Of a stretch of 14,149 nt of DNA, positions 1 through 5,944 are shown piece by piece. Below the pieces are notes generated by a model. The model saw only the letters and a program-made list of their open reading frames with translations, was not told the DNA's origin and made no database searches. This stretch comes from JBFJWU01 sp041623475 [NCBI: bacterium]. Lineage in GTDB: Bacteria > J088. A program made the translations under genes and the position numbers. The stretch is from positions 1 to 14,149 of the forward strand of contig JBFJWU010000048.1 of assembly GCA_041623475.1 (NCBI GenBank), in the 5' to 3' direction. The stretch's first letter is position 1. Every line of letters begins with the position of its first letter.

Positions 1-91
1 ATACAAATTCACCTATGGTCGTGCCGGATGCACCAAAAGGCACACCGCGCAACGTCGTACCGTCGGCGAGCAAAAGGCAACTTTCGGTCAT
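1..91 (-). CDS. carA: Carbamoyl-phosphate synthase small subunit, N-terminal fragment (runs off left edge)
   Basis: Only the first 30 codons are in the window, read leftward from ATG at 91-89. The peptide starts MTESCLLLADGTTLRGVPFG and continues with a G-E-F-V segment. This matches the N-terminal beta-hairpin typical of CarA, where a short hydrophobic strand leads into LxDGTxxxGxxFGaxGxxxGE. The full enzyme is the glutaminase subunit that passes ammonia to CarB to make carbamoyl phosphate for pyrimidine and arginine synthesis; its catalytic glutaminase domain lies outside the window. A TATAAT box sits about 32 bp upstream of the ATG, which supports this start. No strong Shine-Dalgarno sequence is visible. 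The call rests on a short stretch, but the pattern is characteristic. Confidence 0.8.
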   Translation of the reverse strand, partial: MTESCLLLADGTTLRGVPFGASGTTIGEFV

Positions 92-123
92 GAAAACGAA
101 ACCGTCCCGGTGTGATTTTGGAT

Positions 124-129
124 ATTATA
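124..129 (-). promoter_or_regulatory. -10 box of the carA promoter
   Basis: The minus strand reads a perfect TATAAT here, about 32 bp upstream of the carA ATG at 91, predicting a leader of roughly 25 nt. No good -35 hexamer is found 16-18 bp upstream, so the promoter may depend on an activator or be weak. Confidence 0.55.
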
Positions 130-302
130 CAGAAAATGCACGGCCGACGGGGCCAGTATTTACAAGGGTTTCGCCGAAAACGGCTGTAGTGAAGCGCGCA
201 GGTGTCTGTGATACTCCCGCCAGGGACAATGGAGGCCGAATCCAGGACGATTTGGCGACCGCGCGACGCCTAAGCGGCAATCAAGGAAGGTTAACAGCCC
301 CC
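130..302. other. Non-coding stretch between carA and the tRNA repeat
   Basis: No open frame here has protein-like composition, and overlapping frames on both strands look like shadows. The stretch is GC-rich with short inverted segments (for example GCGCGCAGG near 195 and CCGCGCGAC near 259) that faintly recall the structured repeats near 7400-7630, but the match is too weak to call another copy. Together with the repeat that follows, it makes about 520 bp without a protein gene. Confidence 0.5.
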
Positions 303-426
303 GCACAGCACCCTGCCCGGGGCGCTGCTTCCAGCTGGATAGAGCGTTATGTATCAACGGCCAACACCGGCGATTGCTCAGATCCGATGGCTGATACACA
401 ATATGGTTTCTTCTTTGCCCGGTTAG
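303..426 (+). repeat. Direct repeat copy 1 with tRNA fragments and a duplicated tRNA promoter
   Basis: This 124-bp block recurs at 497-620, offset 194 bp. The last 56 bp (371-426) are identical between copies; the first 68 bp are diverged but clearly related. It contains a 16-nt piece of the tRNA-Arg D-arm region (AGCTGGATAGAGCGTT, from 333). It ends with the first 10 nt of the tRNA (GCCCGGTTAG, 417-426), after which the tRNA sequence stops. A copy of the likely tRNA promoter (TTGCTC, 17 bp, CACAAT) lies at 374-402. This is a broken tRNA remnant or a rearranged duplication, not a functional tRNA. Confidence 0.8.
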
Positions 427-496
427 TTGGCTTGCACGCCCGCCCGGGCATGCAAGGCCCTGCGGGCGCGCCATCGCCTGGCAGCAATGGCGCCCG
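427..496. repeat. GC-rich hairpin spacer inserted after a tRNA 5' fragment
   Basis: This 70-bp segment separates the two direct-repeat copies and has no second copy that I can see in the window. It contains an inverted repeat, CTTGCA at 431-436 with TGCAAG at 451-456, enclosing a C/G-only-rich core with GCCCGGGC. It starts exactly where the truncated tRNA sequence ends at 426, so it could be inserted DNA or the scar of a rearrangement. Confidence 0.5.
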
Positions 497-610
497 GCAC
501 AGCGCCCTGCCCACGGCGCTGTTTCCAGCTGGATAGAGCGTTACATTCGTCGGCCAACGCTGATCGATTGCTCAGATCCGATGGCTGATACACAATATGG
601 TTTCTTCTTT

Positions 611-620
<10 letters not shown>
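497..620 (+). repeat. Direct repeat copy 2, overlapping the 5' end of tRNA-Arg
   Basis: This is the second copy of the 124-bp block at 303-426. It has the D-arm fragment AGCTGGATAGAGCGTT from 527 and the identical 56-bp end at 565-620. Here the terminal GCCCGGTTAG continues into the intact tRNA. It also contains a small hairpin, AGCGCC at 501-506 with GGCGCT at 515-520. In copy 1 the same hairpin carries one mismatch. Confidence 0.8.
568..596 (+). promoter_or_regulatory. Likely promoter of tRNA-Arg
   Basis: TTGCTC (568-573), a 17-bp spacer and CACAAT (591-596) each match four of six sigma-70 consensus bases. The predicted transcription start is near 603, just before the tRNA 5' end at 611. 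The element is duplicated exactly at 374-402. Confidence 0.45.
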
Positions 621-684
<64 letters not shown>

Positions 685-709
685 ATTCCTTCTCACAATA
701 AAGAATCGT

Positions 710-1252
710 CTAATGCCCCATGCCCTCGACGGGCAACGTTGGCTGTTCCGGGGCGCGGAGCATACCCAACCGCCCGAGGGTACGCAGCACGTCAACTTCC
801 TGGATGCGCGGCGAGGTCAGGATCCCCTCGCGGGCGCTGCGATCCGCAATAGATCGCAGGAATTGCAGGTTGTCGGTCTCCAGTGTCAGCAGGGCATCCA
901 TTGCCCGCGGCGCGATATCCAGTCCCCGTGCCGCGGCCCATTCCCGCAGTACACCAAGCTTTCGTTCATACTCAGGAACGCCTATCTCCACCAATTCGCC
1001 ACCCAACAGGTCATCCGGAACCTGGCGACTGAATGCCAGCCAGAACGGGGCATCCGGATCCGGGTCGGAATTGTCGTGAATGGCACCGCGTTTGCCATTG
1101 CGCGTCTGGTCCGCCGCCCAACGGGCAAGGAAGGTCTTGCCGCAACCGCCAGGCCCGACAACCCACAGTTTCATTGCATTCTTGCCGTGCAGGAATGCTT
1201 CGACATAGGCGACGGCCTCGTCAATACTGTGGGTTCGAATTAATGCTTCCAA
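710..1252 (-). CDS. DnaA/Hda-like P-loop protein, shortened, no Walker B
   Basis: This 180-residue protein has a Walker A loop, GPGGCGKT, at residues 33-40. After a short linker comes a segment (about 85-140) resembling the lid region of DnaA and Hda: ELVEIGVPEYERKLGVLREW followed by AAARGLDI corresponds to the family's L-v-x-I-x-P-d-x-E-t-R-x-x-I-L plus A-x-x-R-G-l. Known DnaA-family modules place a Walker B and sensor 1 between these parts. Here only about 27 residues separate Walker A from the segment entering the lid, and no hydrophobic-DD motif is seen. The usual sensor 2 context N-V-R-E-L-E is N-L-Q-F-L-R (128-133), so the arginine is missing. The start is TTG at 1252: an in-frame TGA lies 24 bp upstream, no other start is available, and GAAGAG sits 9 nt before it. 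It follows the glycosyltransferase gene by 46 bp and is probably co-transcribed with it. It may be a degenerate or specialised replication regulator; its function is unproven. Confidence 0.7.
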   Translation of the reverse strand: MEALIRTHSIDEAVAYVEAFLHGKNAMKLWVVGPGGCGKTFLARWAADQTRNGKRGAIHDNSDPDPDAPFWLAFSRQVPDDLLGGELVEIGVPEYERKLGVLREWAAARGLDIAPRAMDALLTLETDNLQFLRSIADRSAREGILTSPRIQEVDVLRTLGRLGMLRAPEQPTLPVEGMGH

Positions 1253-1298
1253 TTTGCCGATCTCTTCTGCTGCCGGTCAGGCCAAACAGTTTAGCCGA

Positions 1299-2078
1299 TC
1301 AGTCAATCGGATCCGGCCCCCGCCCTGATGCCAGCAGGCGAACCAGGAATCGCAGTGTCCCCAGGATGTATCGTCGCCACAACCGCGACGGCTCTCGCAC
1401 CAGTCGATACACCCATTCCATTTTTGCACGGCGGACAACGGCCGGAGCGCGGGGCACGCTGTCGGTCAGATAATCGATAACCGCCCCGCCAGCGATAACG
1501 ACCTTTACCCCGGCGGCAGCCAGTTGATCCCTGTGTTTGTCCGCAAATTTTTCCTGCAGCGGAACCCCCATGGTCAGTAACAGGACGTCCGGCTGTGCGA
1601 CAGCCAACCGATCCAGTATTGGTCCCGGCGACTCGAAATAGCCGTGGTGTGTAAATACCAGCTCCAGGGCTGGCCAGCGCAGTGCAAACAGGTCCGGTAC
1701 TTTTGCCAGGACATCTTCCCGCCCGCCAACGATTGCAATCCGGCCCAGTGAATCAGGTTGGTCATTCAGGCGATCCAGGAGCGCTGGAATCCAGTCGGTG
1801 CCGCACAGATTGTCCACGACCGGCCGGCGTTTCCAGCGGCCGGCAATTTCGATCCCAACCCCGTCATTCAGGACAAAATCGAGCCCGGCGATTGCCCGCC
1901 TGTAGTCAGAATCATCCCTGGCAATGTTCGCGCAATTTGCGTAAATCCAGCCGACGGACACCGTGCCCTGTGTGCTGGCATCCAGTACCTTTTGCAGGGA
2001 ATCAGCCCAACCCAGGCGGTCGATCTGGAGCCCCGCAATTTGCAGCGGATTTGCGGTCTTTTCCGGGTCTGAATTCAT
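1299..2078 (-). CDS. WecG/TagA/CpsF-family glycosyltransferase
   Basis: At 259 residues this is the usual length for the family. These enzymes transfer a sugar such as N-acetylmannosamine or its uronic acid onto an undecaprenyl-diphosphate-linked sugar at the inner face of the cytoplasmic membrane. Visible motifs are ANCANIA (47-53), NDGVGI (71-76, with the Asp that serves as general base in TagA), CGTDW (92-96) and GVPLQEKF (171-178). The family C-terminal appendage, RAP then EWVYRLVREPSRLWRRY (210-237), helps membrane association. There is no signal peptide or membrane helix. The ATG at 2078 is preceded by only 24 bp before the divergent sugar phosphotransferase gene, a likely partner in the same glycan pathway. 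The exact sugar cannot be read from sequence. Confidence 0.92.
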   Translation of the reverse strand: MNSDPEKTANPLQIAGLQIDRLGWADSLQKVLDASTQGTVSVGWIYANCANIARDDSDYRRAIAGLDFVLNDGVGIEIAGRWKRRPVVDNLCGTDWIPALLDRLNDQPDSLGRIAIVGGREDVLAKVPDLFALRWPALELVFTHHGYFESPGPILDRLAVAQPDVLLLTMGVPLQEKFADKHRDQLAAAGVKVVIAGGAVIDYLTDSVPRAPAVVRRAKMEWVYRLVREPSRLWRRYILGTLRFLVRLLASGRGPDPID

Positions 2079-2084
2079 GGCTGC

Positions 2085-2096
2085 TATGGTACCATA
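2085..2096. promoter_or_regulatory. 12-bp perfect palindrome, possible shared bidirectional -10
   Basis: TATGGTACCATA lies at the centre of the 24-bp gap between two divergent start codons (2078 and 2103). Each strand reads TATGGT, four of six matches to the -10 consensus, and the plus strand also has an upstream TGC that makes an extended -10. Predicted starts fall about 6 bp before each ATG, and neither gene has a Shine-Dalgarno. It could instead be an operator, with promoters lying inside the opposite genes. Confidence 0.4.
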
Positions 2097-2102
2097 ACGC
2101 CC

Positions 2103-3563
2103 ATGTCCGAATTGGCCAAAAATTCCGTCACAGCAACGGGTTCTGGTGAATCTGCCCCGATTTCGACGCGGCGGCGAAAGTCGCGAACCATGCGTCGCTG
2201 GATTGTCGCTGTCCGAATCGGGTGCGATGCCCTGGCGTATGCCTGCGCCTGGATTTCAGCGTGGGCCATACGTGTATCGGTATCCGACCTGGTCGAGTTG
2301 CCGCTTAATCCGGCACAAATCTATTGGAAAAGCCTGCCGATGATTGTCTTCGGTTGCCTGCTGACGTCGGCGGCTGTCGGCAGCTACAGTACCCGTCGGA
2401 ATGGCTCACCGCTGGAAGAGGGCGTGCGGGTCGTCCGTGCGGCGTTTGGCAGCCTGTTGATTGTCATGAGCCTGGGATTCCTGTTTAAGGAGTACGACTA
2501 CTCACGCCTGCTGGTGGTACTGTTCGGGGTCCTCAGCCTGATGTTCCTCCCGATAGCGCGGGCAATTGCCAGCGGCTTCCAGGGCCGGTTGATCAAGCTG
2601 GGCCTGCTGGGCACCCGCGTCCTGATCCTTGGTGCCGGGGAAATCGGGATACGATCGTTGCAAAAGGTCCAGGACCATCCGGAAATCGGCTATCGAGTCG
2701 TCGGTTTTCTGGACGACGACCAGGCTAAACAGGGTGGCCAGATTGGCCGCACGCCGGTGCTGGGGCCGTTATCGTCTTTGCGCGAAACCGTCGATCGCGA
2801 GCGAATCGACGAACTGATCATCGCAATGCCCAATCTGGGACAGTCCCAGCTGATGGATCTGGTCATGAAAGTCGACGACCTGCCCGTCAAGGTCCGTGTC
2901 GTCGCCGATCTGTTTGGCGTTCTCAGCCACGAAACCCGAATCGACTTGATCGAAGATGTCCCGATCTACGACCTGGAAGGCCCCGACGAAACGTTGGCCT
3001 ATCGTCTTGCTAAACGCATTTTTGACCTGGTCGTTGGCTCATTGGCGGGCCTGCTGTTTGTCATTACGTTTCCGTTTATCGCCATTGCAATGAAGCTGGA
3101 TGGACCCGGCGACATTTTCTTTGTCCACGAACGCGTCGGCGAGAACGGCAGGATTTTCAAGATGTGGAAGTACCGGACGATGGCACCCGAGACCGAGGCC
3201 TATGCGGTTGCTCCCCGCGAAGACACCGATCCACGGGTTACTCGTGTTGGCAAGTTCCTCCGTTCAACCAGCCTCGATGAGTTGCCACAGGTCATCAATG
3301 TGCTCCGTGGTGATATGAGCATTGTCGGACCGCGCCCCGAAATGCCCTTTATCGTCGAGAAGTATAACGAATGGCAGCGCAAGCGACTGGATGTCCGGCC
3401 CGGGATTACTGGATTGTGGCAGATAATGGGTCGCAAGGACCTGCCGCTGCACGACAACCTTGAATACGACTTCTACTACATCAAGAACAGATCGTTGCTG
3501 CTGGACCTGGTCATCGTCCTGCGCACCATTCCCGCCACGCTCAGTCGCAAAGGCGCGTACTGA
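2103..3563 (+). CDS. Undecaprenyl-phosphate sugar phosphotransferase (WcaJ/WbaP-type initiating enzyme)
   Basis: This 486-residue polytopic membrane protein has the standard long architecture of polyisoprenyl-phosphate hexose-1-phosphate transferases. Hydrophobic segments lie at about 33-57, 78-95, 115-127 and 135-155. A Rossmann-like nucleotide-binding fold follows, with [12 protein letters not shown] at 174-185. A re-entrant hydrophobic segment at about 306-330 precedes the catalytic domain. Hallmarks of the catalytic domain are KRIFDL (304-309), KMWKYRTM (353-360), the catalytic DE pair in [19 protein letters not shown] (388-406), IVGPRPE (407-413), and [10 protein letters not shown] (432-441) with the EYDFYYI tail. 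The enzyme moves a sugar-1-phosphate from a UDP-sugar to undecaprenyl phosphate, the first step of exopolysaccharide or O-antigen repeat assembly. The donor sugar (glucose, galactose or other) is not determinable. It heads the plus-strand cluster and diverges from the TagA-like gene. Confidence 0.93.
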   Translation: MSELAKNSVTATGSGESAPISTRRRKSRTMRRWIVAVRIGCDALAYACAWISAWAIRVSVSDLVELPLNPAQIYWKSLPMIVFGCLLTSAAVGSYSTRRNGSPLEEGVRVVRAAFGSLLIVMSLGFLFKEYDYSRLLVVLFGVLSLMFLPIARAIASGFQGRLIKLGLLGTRVLILGAGEIGIRSLQKVQDHPEIGYRVVGFLDDDQAKQGGQIGRTPVLGPLSSLRETVDRERIDELIIAMPNLGQSQLMDLVMKVDDLPVKVRVVADLFGVLSHETRIDLIEDVPIYDLEGPDETLAYRLAKRIFDLVVGSLAGLLFVITFPFIAIAMKLDGPGDIFFVHERVGENGRIFKMWKYRTMAPETEAYAVAPREDTDPRVTRVGKFLRSTSLDELPQVINVLRGDMSIVGPRPEMPFIVEKYNEWQRKRLDVRPGITGLWQIMGRKDLPLHDNLEYDFYYIKNRSLLLDLVIVLRTIPATLSRKGAY

Positions 3564-3639
3564 CCAATCCAGGCGCTTTGTCTGGCCACAGGCATTGCCC
3601 GCGGCCATGAATGCTGATATCGTTTAACTGCCCTACTTG

Positions 3640-3651
3640 CCTGTCCACAGG
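3640..3651. promoter_or_regulatory. CCTGTCCACAGG inverted repeat overlapping the RBS of the next gene
   Basis: This 12-mer pairs CCTGT with ACAGG around two central bases. Its right end overlaps the AGGAG Shine-Dalgarno of the gene starting at 3661. The identical 12-mer occurs at 11641-11652 within a cluster of DnaA-box-like sequences. It could be a DnaA box, an unrelated operator, or a small RBS-masking hairpin. Confidence 0.35.
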
Positions 3652-3660
3652 AGTATTACC

Positions 3661-4137
3661 GTGTCCGAAGTGGCCAAAGCGGTTGAGATTCTCAAAAATG
3701 TCAGCCTGTTCGAAGACCTCAGCAACGAAGAACTGGATCGAATTGCCTCGCTGGCAAAGACCCAGGAACACAAAAAGAACGAAAAATTGTTTTCCGAAGG
3801 CGAAACCGGAAATGCGCTGTATATGATCAGCACCGGAAAAATTCGTATTGCCAAAACAATTCCCGGAATCGGCGAAGAAGCGCTGGCGATCCTGGAGCCC
3901 GGGGCATTTTTTGGCGAAATGGCATTACTGGATGATACCCCTCGCAGTGCCGACGCAATAGTCCACGAGGCCTGCGAACTGCTGGTCATCGAACGGGCTC
4001 CGTTTGAAAGCCTGTTGTTTGTCGACAAGGAACTGGCGTATCACGTCCTGTCCGGGATCACGCGCGTCCTTGCTTCGCGGCTCCGGGAAACCAACGACAA
4101 GATCGCCGCTTTCTTTGCCATGACCAAATTCGGATAA
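3661..4137 (+). CDS. Stand-alone cyclic-nucleotide-binding domain protein
   Basis: The start is GTG at 3661, with AGGAG at 3649-3653 and 7-nt spacing; an in-frame TTG at 3637 lacks such a site. The 158-residue product is a single CRP-type beta-roll. It begins with an F-x-x-L-s-x-x-E-L-x-x-I segment (17-28). FSEGETGNALYMISTGKIRI follows (44-63), then the phosphate-binding cassette FGEMALLDDTPRSA (84-97) with the Glu86 and Arg95 expected to hold the ribose and phosphate of a cyclic nucleotide. About 35 helical residues follow, but there is no helix-turn-helix, so it is not a CRP/FNR transcription factor. It may work by protein-protein contact as a cAMP or c-di-nucleotide sensor. Its place between the sugar phosphotransferase and heptose genes suggests envelope regulation, which is inference. 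Confidence 0.88.
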   Translation: MSEVAKAVEILKNVSLFEDLSNEELDRIASLAKTQEHKKNEKLFSEGETGNALYMISTGKIRIAKTIPGIGEEALAILEPGAFFGEMALLDDTPRSADAIVHEACELLVIERAPFESLLFVDKELAYHVLSGITRVLASRLRETNDKIAAFFAMTKFG

Positions 4138-4149
4138 CTTTCCGACCCG

Positions 4150-4641
4150 TTGGGCTTTTCCGACAAAATCGTATCGCTGGACACGGCCGCAGCAGACGCG
4201 GAACATGCTCGCTCGCTTGGCCGGACAATCGTCTGGAGCAACGGATGCTTTGACCTGCTGCACGCCGGACACGTCCTGGGCCTGGAACAGGCGGCGGCAA
4301 TGGGCTCCCATCTTGTCGTTGGACTTAATACAGACGAATCGGTCCGCAATCTGAAGGGGCCCGGGCGACCGGTAACCGGGTTGCAGGGTCGAATGACCGT
4401 CGTCGCAGCGCTCGCCAGCGTCTGGCGTGTTGTCTCGTTCGCGGACCCGACGCCACTGAACGCGATCCTGGCGATCAAGCCGGATGTGATCGTCAAAGGC
4501 GGTGACTACACCGTTGAGCAGGTCGTCGGCCATCAAGAGGTCAGCCAATGGGGAGGACGCGTCGAAATCGTACCTCTGGCACCTGGGTGGTCGACAACCG
4601 CGACAATTGCCAAGTTGAACCAAAACGCCCAACAGGACTGA
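4150..4641 (+). CDS. D-glycero-beta-D-manno-heptose 1-phosphate adenylyltransferase (RfaE domain II / HldE C-domain type)
   Basis: This 163-residue nucleotidyltransferase corresponds to the C-terminal half of HldE as a separate gene. It activates heptose-1-phosphate with ATP to ADP-heptose for the LPS core or other heptose glycans. Motifs are NGCFDLLHAGH (31-41, holding the HxGH nucleotide-binding signature), VVGLNTDESV (56-65), GRPVTGLQGR (72-81), KGGDY (116-120) and PLAPGWSTT (142-150), where most relatives have P-G-[YFW]-S-T-T. TTG at 4150, 12 bp after the previous stop, is the best start: it gives the usual N-terminal length, and there is no ATG or GTG before the HxGH region. The Shine-Dalgarno is weak, so translation is probably coupled. 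The kinase partner (HldA/RfaE1) is not in the window. Confidence 0.92.
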   Translation: MGFSDKIVSLDTAAADAEHARSLGRTIVWSNGCFDLLHAGHVLGLEQAAAMGSHLVVGLNTDESVRNLKGPGRPVTGLQGRMTVVAALASVWRVVSFADPTPLNAILAIKPDVIVKGGDYTVEQVVGHQEVSQWGGRVEIVPLAPGWSTTATIAKLNQNAQQD

Positions 4642-4648
4642 TTCTTTA

Positions 4649-5944
4649 GTGATGTGTCGGCGACTGACCGCATTAGCCACAGCGGCATGCATTATAGCGT
4701 TTTTTGCGGGGACTTCCCCGTCCTTTGGTGCCCCCGCACCGGTCACGGTCGAATCGATCCACGTCACCGTCGATGGAATGGGCCGTACAGACCCTGAGTA
4801 CCTGAAAAAGACGTTTCGCCAGCGCGAACAGGCACCACTTGATCAACGATTGTTATGGAAGGATCTGAAACGCGTCCGCAACTTCCAGATCTACCGGACG
4901 GTCACCGCCGATGTAATGCCGTCGCCGGGGGGCGTTACAATTGACGTCCTGATCACTGACCAGTGGAGTGTAATCCCGGTCCTCAGGCCAACCTTTGGCG
5001 CCGACGTACTTCACATTGAAACCGGTATCCGCGATGCCAACTTTCTTGGTATCGCCCACGACCTGGAACTGGTCAGCGGCGCCTATCGCAGCCCGACATC
5101 ACGCAGCTGGCTGCTGGGCCTGCAATATGCGTCGCGCAATTTCCTGGAACGGCATTATGTCGCCGGCAATGTTCGCCGAAACTTTTACTCCGACACGTTT
5201 TACGGGCCAGGTGCAACCGTGGCGACTCGGGTTGAGATCGCTACTGTGTCGGGAGGTGGCGAGGTCCAGTACATGGCCAGCGAAAAATTCCAGCCGGGGA
5301 TCCTGATGCAGATCAGTCGCGAGGACTATGACTTGCTGTCCGGGATCCCACCAGTAGGCATTCCGGCACAACCTGCCCGAACGATCAAGGTTGGCGTGTC
5401 CGGCCAGACAGGCGTTATTGAATACGATCGGTATCGATACCAGGGCTACGATGCCAGGCTTGAGCTGTACCAGAAGATTCGCTGGTCCGGCCCGTCGTCC
5501 TACCCTGGCCTGACGTTGTCTGGACGCGGTTTCTGGCTGCCCCATGATCGCATCAACCTGGCTGGACGTTTGCTTTTCGAGGCAACCGGTAACGGACACC
5601 GGCTGGATGAACTGGCGTGGGGCGGATTCGACCGGATTCGAGGATTCCCCGATCGGTTTCTTCGTGGTCGCCACGGGGCCCTGGTCAACCTTGAGGCGCG
5701 GGTTGTCCTGTTCGACACCCTGTGGCGAACTTTTTTTGTGCAGGCAGCAACCTTCTATGATGCTGCGGCAGTCGGGGACGACACGATCAAAAAGTGGGAC
5801 AAGCGCGGTCAAAGCCTGGGATTCGGCGTCCGCGGCGCGATCATCCAGGCGTTTGGATTCTTTGCCCGATTCGACGCGGCCCATGCTTTGGGGCGTCCGG
5901 AACTTCCCTGGGATTTCAACCTCAGCGTCGACCAGTTCTTCTAG
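4649..5944 (+). CDS. Single-POTRA Omp85/BamA-TamA family outer-membrane protein, first paralogue
   Basis: The 431-residue product begins with a signal peptide (hydrophobic core about 8-20, probable cleavage after SFG at 27). One POTRA-like module (about 33-104) includes PVTVESIHVTVDG and RVRNFQIYRTVTADV. A C-terminal beta-barrel follows (about 110-431), marked by FGADVLHIETGIRDANFLG and the Omp85 motif GGFDRIRGFPDRFLRG (325-340), where RGF is the conserved loop-6 tip. The chain ends in Phe (VDQFF), as outer-membrane barrels do. GTG at 4649 and ATG at 4652 are both possible starts; AGGA lies at 4634-4637. Single-POTRA members differ from BamA (five POTRAs) and TamA (three), so this is unlikely to be the main assembly factor. 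Its substrate is unknown. It lies 7 bp after the heptose gene and overlaps its paralogue. Confidence 0.88.
   Translation: MMCRRLTALATAACIIAFFAGTSPSFGAPAPVTVESIHVTVDGMGRTDPEYLKKTFRQREQAPLDQRLLWKDLKRVRNFQIYRTVTADVMPSPGGVTIDVLITDQWSVIPVLRPTFGADVLHIETGIRDANFLGIAHDLELVSGAYRSPTSRSWLLGLQYASRNFLERHYVAGNVRRNFYSDTFYGPGATVATRVEIATVSGGGEVQYMASEKFQPGILMQISREDYDLLSGIPPVGIPAQPARTIKVGVSGQTGVIEYDRYRYQGYDARLELYQKIRWSGPSSYPGLTLSGRGFWLPHDRINLAGRLLFEATGNGHRLDELAWGGFDRIRGFPDRFLRGRHGALVNLEARVVLFDTLWRTFFVQAATFYDAAAVGDDTIKKWDKRGQSLGFGVRGAIIQAFGFFARFDAAHALGRPELPWDFNLSVDQFF

Noticed and set aside
190-270. Possible fourth degenerate copy of the structured repeat
   Set aside because: It shares only a GCGCGCAG-like start and loose inverted ends and lacks the AATAGC-AGC-GCTATT core. 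Too weak to claim.
15-536. Plus-strand open frame of 173 codons and a minus-strand frame at 160-474
   Set aside because: They cross the carA start, its promoter, the tRNA fragments and the direct repeats. The peptides have no domain or signal features and have repeat-like composition, so they are not called as genes.
3564-3660. Possible terminator between the sugar phosphotransferase and the cyclic-nucleotide gene (TGGCC...GGCCA near 3580-3605)
   Set aside because: The loop is long and no T-run follows, so it is not called.
5794-5943. N-terminal extension of the second Omp85 gene
   Set aside because: It lies wholly inside the first paralogue. GTG at 5944 gives a signal peptide and a TAGTG junction.
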